From NCBI RefSeq assembly GCF_000003195.3, contig NC_012873.2, positions 48,207,166 through 48,271,165 on the forward strand: 64,000 bases of DNA. The letters are read 5' to 3'. Both the position numbers and the translations under genes were made by a program. The stretch comes from Sorghum bicolor (taxonomy: Eukaryota > Streptophyta > Magnoliopsida > Poales > Poaceae). Shown one piece after another: positions 11,296 through 24,196 of this stretch (position 1 is its first letter; each line of letters begins with the position of its first letter). Below the pieces are notes generated by a model. The model was not told the origin of the DNA and did not search any database. It saw nothing but the letters and a program-made list of their open reading frames with translations.

Positions 11296-11534
11296 CCCCC
11301 GTGACAAGCTGAAACTCTTCCACAAACCGATCGGCACCTTCCGGACTCTCCCTTCGTATCATCGGCAGACTCCCTTGTCATAGCCATCGGCACAGACACA
11401 TCACCACCTATAAACTTAGTCACGTTCAACCCCTCCTTCATCGGCAACCATCCTCATCGGCAACTCATCCTGTAGACAAAACACCGCCATCTTACCCTAC
11501 CGGTCTGGACACGTGCCCAAAAACGGTGTCAACA
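11296..11534 (-). repeat. Element B 3' LTR, inner part
   Basis: Continues the LTR cut by C1 and ends at 11534, collinear with 56782-57020. It contains five ATCGGCA motifs in 239 bp. Confidence 0.92.
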
Positions 11535-11546
11535 CATGCCCCCCAA
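11535..11546 (-). other. Element B polypurine tract
   Basis: On the - strand the sequence just before the 3' LTR reads TTGGGGGGCATG and then the LTR start TGTTGACACC. This fits a plus-strand primer tract and confirms the - orientation of B. Confidence 0.75.
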
Positions 11547-12179
11547 TTTCGGGGTATGAAATCATTAATGCTCCGAAATTTTCTGCAGTAATGATGCCTT
11601 TTCCTGCAATTAATACTCCTAATCTGGTAACCAACAACCTCAATCTGAACAACTCTGATCCTATTCTTTTGCAGATCCCTCGAAATCCTCAACTTCCTAA
11701 ACGGGCATTTCCTTTTTAGCCGCACATCGGCAATATTACCGTTACAAAGACCTGCCGATGGACTGATCAGAACGTCCGTACAAACGGCTATCTCCACTTT
11801 ATTCGCCCATCGGCAATATGACCGTTACAAGACGCCGCCGATGGACCGACCAGGAGATCTCGCACAGTAAAATATCTCTGGATAATGACCGCTTCCTGTC
11901 AAATCACCTGCACAATCCTTTGATTATCGTGCGAACAGTTACCATATCTACCTGAGCACCCTCGGATTTCTCGGATGCGGCAAAGAGAAAAGTTAGATTT
12001 ACCCCTGCCCGTTTTGTCTTATAAGTAGTTCCTTCTCGGGTATTCCTTCTCTATCACATCATTCTACAACTCCAACCTCACCTTTCCAGCGGCGGCACTG
12101 TTCCAAAAAGCTCCAAGATCTCCGACGAGGCTCCTTCCTCACCAACTCCAAAACTCTCAATCTTCTCCTCTGTGGCAAA
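11547..12179 (+). promoter_or_regulatory. Upstream region of the antisense PMD gene, with TATA-like box
   Basis: These 633 bases lie between the B polypurine tract and the first ATG of the antisense gene. A TATA-like box, TATAAGTAG, stands at 12020-12028, about 150 bases before the ATG at 12180, with a CT-rich leader after it. ATCGGCA/TGCCGAT motifs occur at least four times in the first 300 bases. No credible protein-coding frame is seen. Confidence 0.45.
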
Positions 12180-13761
12180 ATGGCCGTCAACTTCATCATC
12201 CCCGAGGTCAGTTCTTCGCACTACCTTTTGTACTTTTCTCACACCCTCATTCATCTGCAATCCGCCGTACTGAATATTTTTTCCCTTCTTTTTCCCTTTT
12301 TTTTAATGCCTCCAAAACCATTAGGAGTCGGCTAACAAAATTGTCATCCCCACTGATCGACCACATCTCCAATGCCTTGGCCCGTTAGGGGATCCAGATC
12401 CAACCAATCTCATAAACGCAGAAACCAACAGGATCCCTTTCAGGGCAGAGAACTTTTCCTTGGATCTGTGGAAAGACACTTTTCGTTCCTGGCCCAGCCC
12501 TACCGTGGGGTGGACAGATTGGTTTCTGAGAGTCAGCAACTCAAATGAAGTCCAATGGGGTGAAAGAAATCTAGCCCAATGCATCAGGTTGTCTATTGCC
12601 GATATGCATAGAAATGAGTCACTGCTGATAGCTGCATCATACTTCTGGTCAGATACGCTCAACGCTTTTGTCTTTGGCCATGGCCCTGTTTCTCCCACTC
12701 TTGCCGATGTGGCTATGCTCACCAGGTTAGATATTTCTTCTGCCGATAGCACCCACTTCTTCGATACTAAACCCAGTGCTAAGGTAGAAACCCGCGCCAT
12801 CGGCGGCTGGTCAGGGTATATTCAGAAATACCGCAAAACAGGCCCTGTTGACACAAAAGAGCAGACCTGCTTCTTGAACATGTGGCTAGACAAATTCGTG
12901 TTTTGTGGCCGATCGGCAGGACCAACTTCTGTTCATCTAGCAGCAGCGGAAAATCTGGCCAATGGTGGCCGATTTCCCCTTGGCCGATACCTGCTTGGAG
13001 CGGCCTATCACCTCCTCCATCAAGTAACTAAGAATCTCTTGCTTGGCCAGTCTATCGGCAACTTGGGAGGCCCCTGGTGGTTTATCAATATGTGGCTCAA
13101 TCTGCATCTGCACAAGCGCCTTGAATTTAACCTGTTCACACAGCGTTTTCCAAGGGACATAACCGAAAATCATGTATTGGGTGAGGAGGAATCGGCAACA
13201 TGGGCTCCCTTAAACTTCGGCGAGGCTGTCATAGTTTTGCCTGGTTCAGGGGGTAACCCAGATCAGGTCAGCCAATTCTTCCAAACTCTGTATGAGGGTT
13301 TGGCCAGAGATGAGCGAGCATGGTTAGCCTATGATGACCCGAACAGTATGCTTCCCCTGGTTTTCAACCCATTTGATGAAGCTCTTGATCGGGATAATGA
13401 AGTGATGATGGCAATAGTGACCCCCAGAGCCATACCAGTGAATTTCTTTGGTAGTGGGAAGACCTCCCCTCAGACTTATGAGTTTTACAACCCATCGGCA
13501 CTAGCCCGTCAGTTAGCTTTCGGCCAGCTGCCGATCGCACTCTGCTATGCCGATGTGATAAAGCCCAGGGAAACCATCAACAGTCTCCTTGAATGGATCC
13601 GAGTAGCCCAACTGCCATCGAGTGCCGATACAGACGTGGATTTATCAGAGTGGGTTCCAGCCACTTTCATCACTCAGGCATACAAACAGTGGTGGGCAGA
13701 ATGGAAGGAGCATCTGTTCTGCAAATCGGCCCTCACGTACCGCGGCATGATCGACCCCGAG
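12180..13761 (+). pseudogene. Antisense PMD gene of element B, exons 1-2 (5' part, cut by D)
   Basis: Exon 1 is 12180-12206 (ATG plus eight codons). Intron 1 is 12207-12324 (GTCAGT...ATTAG). Exon 2 runs from 12325 to the D insertion at 13761 and on to 40856-40876. The exon 2 protein resembles the plant mobile domain (aminotransferase-like) family: WTDWFLRV near the start, then FGHGPVSPTLADVAMLTRL, then GGPWWFINMWLNLHLHKR. MAIN/MAIL-type PMD proteins are nuclear and act in silencing. PMD ORFs are known passengers of Tat-type and other plant transposons. The gene lies antisense to gag-pol between pol and the 3' LTR, so the element RNA does not splice its introns. No nonsense codon is present; the D insertion is the only break I see. 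Confidence 0.75.
13757..13761. repeat. Target-site duplication of D, left copy (CCGAG)
   Basis: CCGAG is repeated at 40851-40855. It falls on a codon boundary of the PMD gene, whose frame rejoins exactly when D and one copy are removed. Confidence 0.94.
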
Positions 13762-16700
13762 TGTCACAGAACCGACCAAATTATAAGAGTTCAAGTGCAG
13801 AAACGATCGCCAAGCAATCAAGTTTCTAAACTTGAGCCCATATAATCCCGGTAGTCAATCGAAATCACGAAGGACTTCAAACCAACTCGCAACAAACCAA
13901 GATCGTAATAGTTCAACACAAACACAACGAATGTTACATAGTCATTCATTGCCGTCGAAGCGGCACCACATCGGAGTATTAAGTTATTACAACACTTGTT
14001 CGAAGTAGCGGAAGCAAAATAATTACACACACTTGTTCAAAGTTCAGTTCACAAGTTTTGTTACTGCCAGAGTCTATGCCATCCTTCCAAAAGCATCATA
14101 GACGAGAAGATTAGAGAACCGTGCCCAACGGTTAGTCCTCATCCCCAGCGGGATGGAGACAGGTCTTGCAGAATCCGTCATAGAAGATATCATCTGCAAC
14201 AGGTGGGAATAAACCCTGAGTACGAGAATGTACTCAGCTAGACTTACCCGTCTAGTAAAACATAAAATACACCAAGGATCATGCAAGACTAAATATCAGG
14301 TGGAGTTGGTTGACTCACTCTTTTGCCAAAAGCTTAAGTTACAACTAAATTATTTTGGGAGCATCATCTTTATTTATCATCAACCTACCACTAGATTAGC
14401 ACCTGTACTACAACACATCACTTGATTATTACAAGCAATAATAACCATATCAAATTCCTCATATGTTCTTCTTGCTATCAGCATTATCATCATGAACCAA
14501 TTCATTAGTGAATGCTACGTTTGCCGCTGCTCTGTCAAGTTCTCACTAACCGGGAGAGACGGCGATTCGAATCGAATTCCTATCCAGCTGGAGGATTATT
14601 CCTAGCACTCACCCAAGCTTCCCCTGCCGGAGAGCCAACGGGTCACCTTTGGTACAACTCAGGAATCGCGGCTCCGATCAGCGCCGCACTCCTAGGGCTA
14701 CCACTCTGCCAGGGAGGTCAGGAATTTTAACTCACCTGCCTTTGGACTTACGCCAATGGTCCCCCGCACACCGCACTTCCTCCGGTAGTGCGCACTTTAT
14801 ACTTGCCGGTCTTCCGGCCTGAGTCATACTACTCGGCTTCACGGTCGGAACGAGTTATCCGGCCAACTAAGTGTCAGGCATGCGTTCAACATGACAAGAG
14901 GACGTACAACGATCGGTCCTTAGCTGCCACAGACGGAGTTACTACACACTTGCAAAACTCCGCCCGGCTTAAATCAATTTAATGAGGTTCCCTCCACAAT
15001 AGCACATATAGACCATCTTGATCCGACATAACCCTATATCGCGCGGATGACAGGATATCACCCGACTTCTACCGATTAAAGCATAACTAAGCTGCTACTC
15101 GATCCTAACTCTACAACCAGGGAAGGTGAGTTATCTGGACAAGGATAGAGTAGAATGCAGCAACATTTTCATCACAACTCCTATACGTAATGCATCAATA
15201 GATATAACATATTAATAAACTTTCGAAAATAAAGGGAGACTTAGAATGCTCCGGGGCTTGCCTTTCACGAACGATGCCGGCTCGTGATTCGGGCACTCAA
15301 CTTCTTCTTCGGGCTCCTCAAGTCCGACTTGCTGGACCTCCACCTCCTGGCTGCCTTCCTGGCCTTCGGGGTTCGCTTGGAGCTCGAAGGAAACTGCCAC
15401 GTCCGGTGCACCTATTGCATGCTCGATGAATGAGAAGGTGCACATGCTAACGATGAATGCTTAACAACACAAGCAATTCACTAGACACTCATTTACAGAG
15501 CAAGAGTTATACTAACTCACATGAATAAACAAGTTAACACAGCCCAAAACCTATCATGACACTAAAGCAGCAAACAACCCAAAACAAGCATACTCAGTAA
15601 ATAAATCATAACTAATGACAGACAGATCCAACAAACATGAGTGAAGACATTCTGGAAAGCTTATGAAATTGTCTACAACTCATCTTTAAACAAGACAGCA
15701 AGATTCAAACATTAAACTAGTCATTTTAAACAAAGTTCCAGGTTCTGTCCCAGAGAAACAGAGAACCCCTATTTCTGGAACCCAACTTGGAACAGCCATA
15801 ACTTTTAAACTACTTGGCCAAATGACCTAAAATTTAAACCACAACTAGTTCAACAAATTTAGAACAACTTTGATTTAGACAAGTTCCACAGAAGGTCAAG
15901 TTATTATTAAGTAACAGTTAAATTGCTCCCCTTGCTGTCCAGAACAGCATTTAACCCTAAAGTTAATTATTTAATGACATGACCAAGACACAAACCATGC
16001 CAACCACATGACTTATGACCCTAAGCATATCATAATACACCCAGAACACCAGATGGAAACTCCCAAACATTTACTTAACAAGGCACTTATTAATTAACTC
16101 TAAATAAAGGCATATTTCCAAGATACTAGTTAAACTGCTCAGAAAAATCTACAAAAATTACAGAGGCATAAGTATAACATTAGAGCCTCACCATAAAAAT
16201 TTCAGAGCCATTGCACATACTAATTTAAAGATATGTATTTAACATGTATTAAGGCATTTATTCCATAAATTCAGAAACATGATTTATATGGTATCAAACA
16301 ACAGATTTCAGATTATTTATATCATAGGTATACCATAAACATGTTTACTACCAAAGTAGAGCATCAGTAGAAGCACCAAATATTTTATATGATTTAATTA
16401 AAGAAACAAACCATATTCAAACTCAAATTACCTATCACCACTGCAGTGCTCCAAAAAATCGTGAAATAATTATCAGAGCACTCCAATGCCATGCAAAGGC
16501 TACCATAAAATTTTTAGAGCAAACTAAGCAGTACAACAAGAGATATGCATTTATCCATCAATAAAAAGATTAAATCCTTAATAAATAATTTCTCAGAAAA
16601 CATGGTTCATTTTATATTTTTATTAAATACTAGCCATCTCAAGAAACACCACAAAATTTTTTTCACAATTTTTGGATCTCAGAAACAGGAGATATGATTT

Positions 16701-18344
16701 TTGCAAGAAACCAAAAATCAGGATTTTGAATAAAAGAAAAGGAGGGAAGGAGAGAGTCGCTGACAGTGGGTCCCATCTGTCAGGCTCTTCTTCCTCACGG
16801 CCGAGGCGACTTTCGCCGGCGTTTTCTCCGCGACGGCGAGGTCTCCGGCCAAACCAAGGGCATCAGCGTGATCCCCGAACCCTAACGACTCGATTAACCC
16901 CACTTTTCCCACGGCGGAGCCACCGGAAGGGGCTCACCGTCGACAATGGCGGCTCGGCGGAGGTGCTCGGCATTACGCCGGAGCCCTCAGGCCGGTAGAG
17001 CGTGACCTAAGGCCTTCTACAGCACCAGCAGACTAGGGCGAAGCTTCCTAGGTACGCGGCTTGGCATGGATCCTCGCGGAGCACGCTGGCCACGAGAGCA
17101 TCCAACTCCGGCGGAAGCACGGCGGCGCTGCGCACCGTGTCCGGCGACGGAGAACCCGGTAGAGCGTCCACCAGGTGGCGCAAAAGCTCGCTAAGGACCT
17201 AAGCTACCTCTAGGACCTAACCAGAGATGATGAGAAGCTTCACAGCGCTCGGCATTGAGTTCGCCGGAGAAAGCGGTCACGGCGGACCGATTTGGGGGAA
17301 GAAGAAAATGTCGGCTCACCGGTGGGTTTCTCAGCGAGATAGAGGGTGGTGATTGGAGAGCGGCTCACGGCGGAGCTTTGGGTGGAGTTTGGTGGACGGA
17401 GATGCAGTGAGGAGCGCACACGAGCTCGCCGGAGTGAGCTCGCGGCGGAGGGCTCGCTGCGGGAGCTTTCCTGGCGAGTGGAGGCGAGGAAGAGCGAAGT
17501 GGACGCGTCCACTTTGCGCGGGCGACGCCGTGGAGGTCATGCACGCGACGAGAGCTGACAGGCAGGGCCAGGAACGGCGTATGGGCGCCAATTGTCGCCG
17601 TTGTGCTGCCGCCGGTCGGCCACGTCGGCGAGCTCCAAGTCGATTCAGAGAAAGCAATGGCCGACTGACAGAGTGACTTTGCCGATGATTATCTCCCAAA
17701 CCAGAGCGAATTAGGAGATGGCGTAGTTGACAAACTTGGAGTACTAGGCGAGATCTACAACTTTGTCAATTGGAGCAAGAGCTAGATCGGCCTGGATTGA
17801 GAGTTGTGAAGTTTTCAAAATCAATCGAGCAAACTGGTTTCGTTCCCAGACTTGGAAAAATTTCTAAGTGTTGGAAACAGCCCCAAATCTGCCTTGTGGG
17901 TCACTTTTGGGCTATTTGTGATCATTTTCATGAGATGGCCATAAAACAACTTTTGTTCCTTATAAAATTGGCTACAACTTTGCTGTAGAAATTTTTGACA
18001 TGCAAACATTTTATGAAACACTTTTTAAAAGCCTAAGCAAAAGAGGTTTCTAGGGCCTATTTGCATAAGTAGAACTTAAAAGCATATTTTGGAAAAGTGG
18101 TCAACATGAACATTGTTCCCAAGATTAAGTTAAGCATAGATAAACTAATTACCAAAGCATTAGGCACAAACACAAGCATTGTTCACTCAAACATAAGCAT
18201 AGGAAGCCTATTTAAGCAATTGAAAACACATTTTTGCATAGAATGACATGGCTCAAGATAGATGATGATCATGGGTGCTTTGAATGAATGATGATGCTCA
18301 TGCTATGCACATGAATGATGCAACCATAACACTGGGGTGTTACA
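13762..18344 (-). repeat. D LTR 1 (left; sense-strand 3' LTR)
   Basis: 4583 bp. On the - strand it starts TGTAACACC and ends GTGACA. It is AT-rich except for a GC-rich block at about 16740-17680, where overlapping ORFs on both strands are by-products of composition. At about nineteen sites left of 17662 it differs from LTR 2 and LTR 3, which agree with each other. To the right of 17805 it agrees with LTR 2. Confidence 0.94.
15212..15445 (-). CDS. Small acidic ORF in D LTR 1 (77 codons), function unknown
   Basis: A sense-strand ORF near the downstream end of the LTR, rich in Glu and Gln (for example EGQEGSQEVEV). The same frame is recognisable in the diverged LTR of element A (from ATG 62680), where a CAG has become TAG. 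Many differences there are at third positions. It may be a leader ORF in the element RNA or chance conservation. I recognise no family. Confidence 0.3.
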   Translation of the reverse strand: MCTFSFIEHAIGAPDVAVSFELQANPEGQEGSQEVEVQQVGLEEPEEEVECPNHEPASFVKGKPRSILSLPLFSKVY

Positions 18345-18358
18345 GCCCTCCCCCCTTA
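18345..18358 (-). other. D unit 1 polypurine tract
   Basis: On the - strand TAAGGGGGGAGGGC directly precedes the LTR start TGTAACACC. Confidence 0.85.
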
Positions 18359-18361
18359 TAA

Positions 18362-18380
18362 AAATCTCGTCCCGAGATTT
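18362..18380 (-). other. Inverted repeat between pol stop and polypurine tract (D unit 1)
   Basis: AAATCTCG-TCC-CGAGATTT, perfect 8-bp arms with a 3-nt loop, 6 bases after the pol stop codon. The same hairpin is at 29615-29633 in unit 2 and at 59740-59758 in element A, so it has been kept while the flanks diverged. Confidence 0.6.
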
Positions 18381-18386
18381 GAAAGC

Positions 18387-21300
18387 TTACTGATTTTCGA
18401 AGAAGGTTTTGTAAACTTCTTTCAAATATTCCTCCGTCTCCCAAGTGGCATCTTCTTCCCCGTGGTTGCTCCACAACACCTTGTAGAGCTTAACCACACG
18501 ATTACGCGTTTCCCGTTCCTTGCGATCAAGAATCGCTACGGGTTTCTCCTCATACACCAAGTCAGACTTCAACTTGATATCTCGAATTTCCACTCGCTCC
18601 TCCGGTACACGAAGGCACTTCTTCAATTGTGATACGTGGAAGACAGGGAAGATAGCTCGAAGCGCAACTGGGAGTTGAACTTTGTATGCCACATTCCCAT
18701 TCTTTTCGAGAATCCGATAAGGTCCCACATAGCGAGGTGCAAGCTTTCGCTTGACTCCGAACCTTTGTACACCCTTCATCGGAGACACCTTGATGTACAC
18801 ATGGTCACCAACTGAATACTCAATCGGCTTCCTTCTCTTGTCGGCATAACTTTTCTGATGAGCTTGAGCAGCTTCCAGGTGTTGCTGGATAGTTTGGACT
18901 TTCTGCTCTGCTTCGTTCACGAAATCGATGCCGTAAAACCTTCGTTCCCCGGCTTCCACCCAATTCAACGGGGTTCGACACTTTCGACCGTACAAGGCTT
19001 CAAATGGAGCCATCTTGATACTCTCCTGATAACTGTTGTTGTAGGAGAACTCAGCTAATGGCAACCACTTAACCCAAGAACCTTTTGATGAGAGAGCACA
19101 TGCTCTCAACATATCTTCAAGGATTTGGTTAACTCGCTCAGTCTGACCGGCCGTTTGGGGATGATAAGCAGAGCTACGGACTAAGTGAGTACCAATTTGC
19201 TCATGCAGACATTCCCAAAAACGAGCAGTGAACTGGGGTCCACGATCAGATATGATTGTCCGAGGCACACCATACTGACGAACAATGTGCTCGAAATACA
19301 ACTCCGCATACTGATGGGGACGATAATCAGTTCAGACTGGAATAAATCGAGCAACCTTGGTCAAACGATCTACAATCACCCAGATGGAGTCGTAACCCTT
19401 AACAGAAATTGGGAGTCCACTGATGAAATCCATGCTGACTTCTTCCCATTTCCAACCAGGAATTGACAAGGGTTGCAGCAAACCAGCTTTCATGTGAACA
19501 GCCTTCACACGACAACAATTGTCACAACGAGCGACAAAAGCAGCTATCTCCTTTTTCATCTTTGTCCACCAAAACAACGGTTTTAAATCCTGATACATCT
19601 TGCTACTACCAGGATGGATAGACAATTTGGATGAATGAGCTTCAGATAAGATCTGATTTCGCAGCTCGCGGTCTTTTGGGACCACAAGTCGATCCTTGAA
19701 CCAAAGAATTCCGTTCTCATCGACCCGGAAATGCCTGGTTTCTTCTTCCTTCATTTTCCTCTTTATATGGTGGATGCCTACATCTGTCTGCTGCAATTCG
19801 ATGATTCGATTGCGAATGGTACTTTCCAGAGAAATCTGGTTGAGCACAAGTGGATGCATAAGATGTGACAACAACGGATCTTCCACTTGGATTGAGTGAC
19901 AGTGCGCTTTCCGACTCAAGGCATCCGCCACCACGTTTGCCTTGCCCGGATGATAGTGCACTTGGAGATTATAATCTTTAATCAACTCAAGCCACCTTCG
20001 CTGCCGCATGTTCAGTTCAGGTTGAGTGAAGATATACTTGAGGCTCTTATGATCGGTGTAGATATTACACAGATTACCCAGCAGATAATGCCTCCAGATT
20101 TTCAAAGCATGAACAACTGCTGCCAATTCTAAATCATGAGTAGGGTAATTGACCTCATGTTTTCGAAGTTGGCGTGAGGCATACGCGATAACGCGACCTT
20201 CCTGCATCAACACACAGCCTAAACCAATGCCTGATGCGTCACAAAAGACATCGAAGGGCTTCTCGATATCAGGTTGAGCTAGGACAGGAGCTGATGTCAG
20301 CAATGTCCTTAACTTGTGGAATGCCTCTTCACACTCAGGTGTCCACACAAACTTTTCATCTTTCTGAAGTAGACGAGTCATAGGCTTGGATATTTTGGAG
20401 AATTCCGGAATGAATCGAAGGTAATATCCAGCAAGACCGAGAAAACTCCGAACCTCATGTACGGAAGTTGGAACTTTCCAATCCAGCACTTCCTGCACCT
20501 TAGCCGGATCCACCGAGATGCCTTCTTCAGATAAGACGTGGCCCAAGAAAGGTACTTTCTTTAGCCAAAACTCGCATTTGCTAAACTTGGCATAAAGCTG
20601 ATGTTCACGCAAACGCGACAACACTACACGCAGATGCTCTGCATGCTCCTTTTCATTGCAAGAATATACCAAGATATCATCAATGAAGACCACCACAAAC
20701 TTGTCCAATTCGGGCATGAACACCGAATTCATAAGATACATGAAGTGAGCAGGTGCATTCGTAAGCCCGAAGGACATGACAAGGTACTCATACAACCCAT
20801 ACCTCATCGAGAAAGCTGTCTTAGGTATATCTTCAGGACGGATCTTGATCTGATGGTACCCAGATCGCAAATCAATCTTGGAGAATACCTTAGCTTTGGA
20901 CAACTGATCAAACAAAATATCAATGCGAGGAAGAGGATATTTGTTCTTGATAGTCACCGCATTTAGGGGACGGTAGTCCACACACATGCGCAAAGATTGA
21001 TCCTTCTTCTTCACAAAGATAGCTGGACAACCCCAAGGAGATGAACTAGGACGAATAAGACCCTTCTTCAACAACTCATTAAGTTGGGTCTTAAGCTCAG
21101 CTAATTCATTAGGTGGCATCCTATAAGGTCTTCTAGAGATCGGAGCGGTGCCTAGAATCAATTCAATTTTGAACTCCACATCCCGATCCGGAGGAAGCCC
21201 GGGTAGATCATCAGGAAAAACATCCGGAAACTCACACACCACCGGAATATCCTGAATAGCCTTAGATGTAACTGCATTCACAGTGCTACGGATTTGAATA

Positions 21301-22751
21301 TCACGAGGGAGTTGCACTAGAAATGCCTCCTTGGTATTTGGGTCTTTTAACATCACTACACGAGTGGTGGTGTCAATAAGAACTCCATTACCACTCATCC
21401 ACTTCATCCCCAGAATTACATCTATGCCCACACCGGGTAGAACAACCAGATCAGCAAGAAACTGACGGCCTCCTATCTCCAGAGTTGCCCCCAAAACCAC
21501 TTGATTGGTGGAAATATCATTTCCCGCAGCACTAATACAATAACTGCCCTTATCAAGTGTGATGGTCTTGATGCTATGCTTAGACACAAATTCAGAACTC
21601 ACAAACGAATGCGATGCTCCAGAATCAAAAAGCACGAGTGCATCATGTTGATTGACCAGAAACTTACCAGCCGTGACTACCTCACCAGCAGGGATTGCCT
21701 CCACAGTTGTGTAATGAACACGCCCCTGACGGACGTTCCCCTGGTTGCCCTTCTTTGGCGGGTAAGGACAGTTGCTCTGCCAATGCCCGGTCTGATTGCA
21801 GTTCCAGCACGGACGGTTGGCAGGTGGAGTCTTGGCATAGTTGGGACCCGTGTTGCCCCTAGGAAGAGCAATAGAGTACCCCTTGCGAAAACCCGTCTTG
21901 GCCTGATTTTTCTTCACTGGAGGGCGATATCGCTGGTTGGGGGTTGGAACACGGAATGGTGGCTTAGCTGCCACTGGAGCCTTGGACTGAGATGATCCTG
22001 CCCCGGCCTCGAAAGCCCTCTTGCGAGTCTTGGTCGCAGTGTACACAGCGTTATAGTTCTCTTGAGTGAGAGCATCACTGACAAACTCATTGAAAGTTGC
22101 ACACTTAGTGCGGCCCATAGTCTTCAGCAATTTGGGACCCAGACCCCGCTTGAAACTAGCGATCTTTTTCGTCTCTGTGTTCACAAACTCAGGAGCATAT
22201 CAAGACAAGTGATTGAAAGCATGCAAATACTCCTTCAGAGTCTTGTTGCCCTGAGTCAACTGCATGAACTCGGTGTGCTTCATCTCCATAACACCAGGAG
22301 GAATGAAATGCCCCTTAAAAGCATCACGGAAAAGATTCCAATCAAGCACGGTGTCAGCTGGAAGAGCTTCCCGATACTGATTCCACCAGATGCCTGTCGG
22401 TCCTTGCAGTTGGTGAGCTGCATACTCCGCCTTCAAACCTTCAGTCAACCGAAGTAGGCGAAACTTTTGTTCCACCGTATTCAGCCACTCTTCAGCTTGA
22501 AGGGGTTCTTCGGCTTCTCTGAAAGGTGGGGGCTTCATATCCATGAAGTCCTTGAAGCTACTGTACTGGTTAGGAGCTAGCCCTTCCTGTGCATTACGAC
22601 CACCCAGATTTGCCATCCGATTGATGGTCTCAGTGAGCATCCTCTGATTTTCCACCATCATTTGCATCAGCTCAGCTGGATTTGGTGGTGGAGGAGGAGG
22701 TGGTGGATTCATGTTCGCACGCTGTTCCGCACCTCGGGTGCCACGAGACAT
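18387..22751 (-). pseudogene. gag-pol: D unit 1 gag-pol polyprotein, two stop codons
   Basis: One frame of 1455 codons from ATG 22751 to the stop at 18387. Order by residue: Pro-rich N-terminus, Gag (about 40-250), CCHC knuckle (about 315-328), protease with LFDSGAS (about 374-380), reverse transcriptase with FIDD (about 689-692), RNase H (about 830-950), integrase HHCC (about 1039-1079) and DDE core, and a chromodomain in the last 60 residues, which in this family guides insertion into heterochromatin. TGA codons interrupt it at 22200-22202 (A has AGG) and 19332-19334 (A has CGA). The gag ATG directly follows a splice-acceptor-like TGTCTTTACAG. The protein would make particles, cDNA and integration complexes if intact. 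Confidence 0.94.
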
Positions 22752-23110
22752 CTGTAAAGACACAGTCAGTGAGCATTGATGATGACAAGATTTGCCGTAG
22801 AAGAACTTATACTCATGCCTGAAAGTATTCGAGAGAATAACTTCACAGAAAGGCACAACAATTCAATTCCACAAAACAACATCACCAATCCAACACATGA
22901 CATAGATATCCGCAATACGCAGCACAACGGAATACATCGGCATAACATAACGATCATATTAGATTGCACAAGGGGTCCATAAAGTTATTACACCATTACA
23001 GTACATGCCATGAGTCAAGGTCAAAGTTTCGGATTACAACATGGTTACAAAAGCACCACGGCCGACTGGCACACTACAAAAGATCCTGGCATCACACTAC
23101 CCACTACTCC
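22752..23110 (-). other. D unit 1 spacer between orf0 and gag
   Basis: 359 bases without a credible gene, ending at the gag ATG with the 3' splice-site-like tract. Same length class as 578-937 of element A. Confidence 0.5.
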
Positions 23111-24196
23111 CTACACTCCAGGCTCGTCGTCCGAGTCAGCGTCGAAGATCGCCTCTCCATCCTCGTCGCTAACCGGCTCAAGCTCCTCGTCCTCCACGTC
23201 CTCGTGCAAAGGTGGTGCAGCCGCTGCTGGTCCATCGACCTCCATACCATCATCATCGGCCACAATCACTTGAGGTCCCACCTCTGGATACACTGGGATA
23301 GGGCGAGGAATAGGGTGTAGCAAGTTGTTGAGACGGTGAATCTCCACAAGACCAGCCTCAATCTGATCCTGCAGATAGTTCTCCCGCTCAAGCGACTGAA
23401 CTCGGTGCATCTCCCATGCTTGGCGTCTGTTCTCCGACACACAGAGTGCAGTATCCCTCTCACGGGTGAGCTGCACCAAGCGCTCCTGCAAGGTCTCCCT
23501 CTCTCTAGCTAACTGGCTCATCTGATCCTGCTTATGATCTCTCTCTCTGATGGCCTTCACCCACTGCTGCCTACGATACTCCGCAATGTCCTCCCAGTCA
23601 TTGCGGTCCTTCTGAGCTTGCTCTAGGAGTCTAGCTTGCTTGCGAAACTTGCGAGCACGCTTTTCAGCCTTCCGCTGCATCTCCTGGGCCTTGCGAACAG
23701 CCACCATCACCTGTGCATAGGTGCCCTCTCGCTGACTGATCAGCTTGAGCACAGCCATCATAGCACTCATAGAAGGACTAGAGCTCTCAGCTCTCTCTCC
23801 CCTGCCTCGAACCAAAGCACAACCATCAGCCTGTTTCCACTCCGCGGCTGCTGGGTCAGCACTAGGAATGGAGGCCGCTGGTCCTCCTGTCAGCTCGTCA
23901 CCACACCTCTGACAGATATCGAGCAGGATAGTCTGGGCTACAACCTGAGCTGCCTCCCAGGGAGTCTGCCCATCTGAGCTGCACGTCCAGCCTGTCCACG
24001 CAGGCTTGTCCCCGTGTGGAGGGACAACTCCCTGCACAGCAAACCACTGGATCCCTCCGGTGCTCTCCATCTCCCACCAAGAATACTGAGGCAGCTCAGT
24101 ATACCCAACAGTCCGTAACACTCACCAGAGCAGGGTAGGAGTGCCAAACTCGTGCAAGAAAGTGTCACTGGGACGGGGTGAAACGGGTGCGTCCAT
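23111..24196 (-). pseudogene. D unit 1 orf0 (coiled-coil protein upstream of gag), one stop
   Basis: The frame begins at ATG 24196, meets TGA at 24122-24124 after 24 codons, and then runs open for 336 codons to the stop at 23111. The middle is a long charged helix (REREETLQERLVQLTRERD-like repeats), predicted coiled coil. The tail is acidic with Asp/Glu clusters. It lies sense to gag between the leader and gag, like the orf0 of rice RIRE3/RIRE8 as I recall. I recognise no enzyme motif. It may bind other proteins or assist Gag, but the role is unknown. An alternative is that the first codons are joined by splicing, since GTGAGT overlaps the TGA. Confidence 0.7.

Noticed and set aside
16672..17699. 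Overlapping ORFs on both strands in the GC-rich block of the D LTR (also in LTR 2 and LTR 3)
   Set aside because: GC-rich DNA has few stops by chance. Frames on both strands overlap, change length between copies and are not kept in element A.
20601..20966. ORFs on the + strand inside D gag-pol (and their copies in unit 2 and on the - strand of A)
   Set aside because: They are shadows of the polyprotein frame on the other strand.
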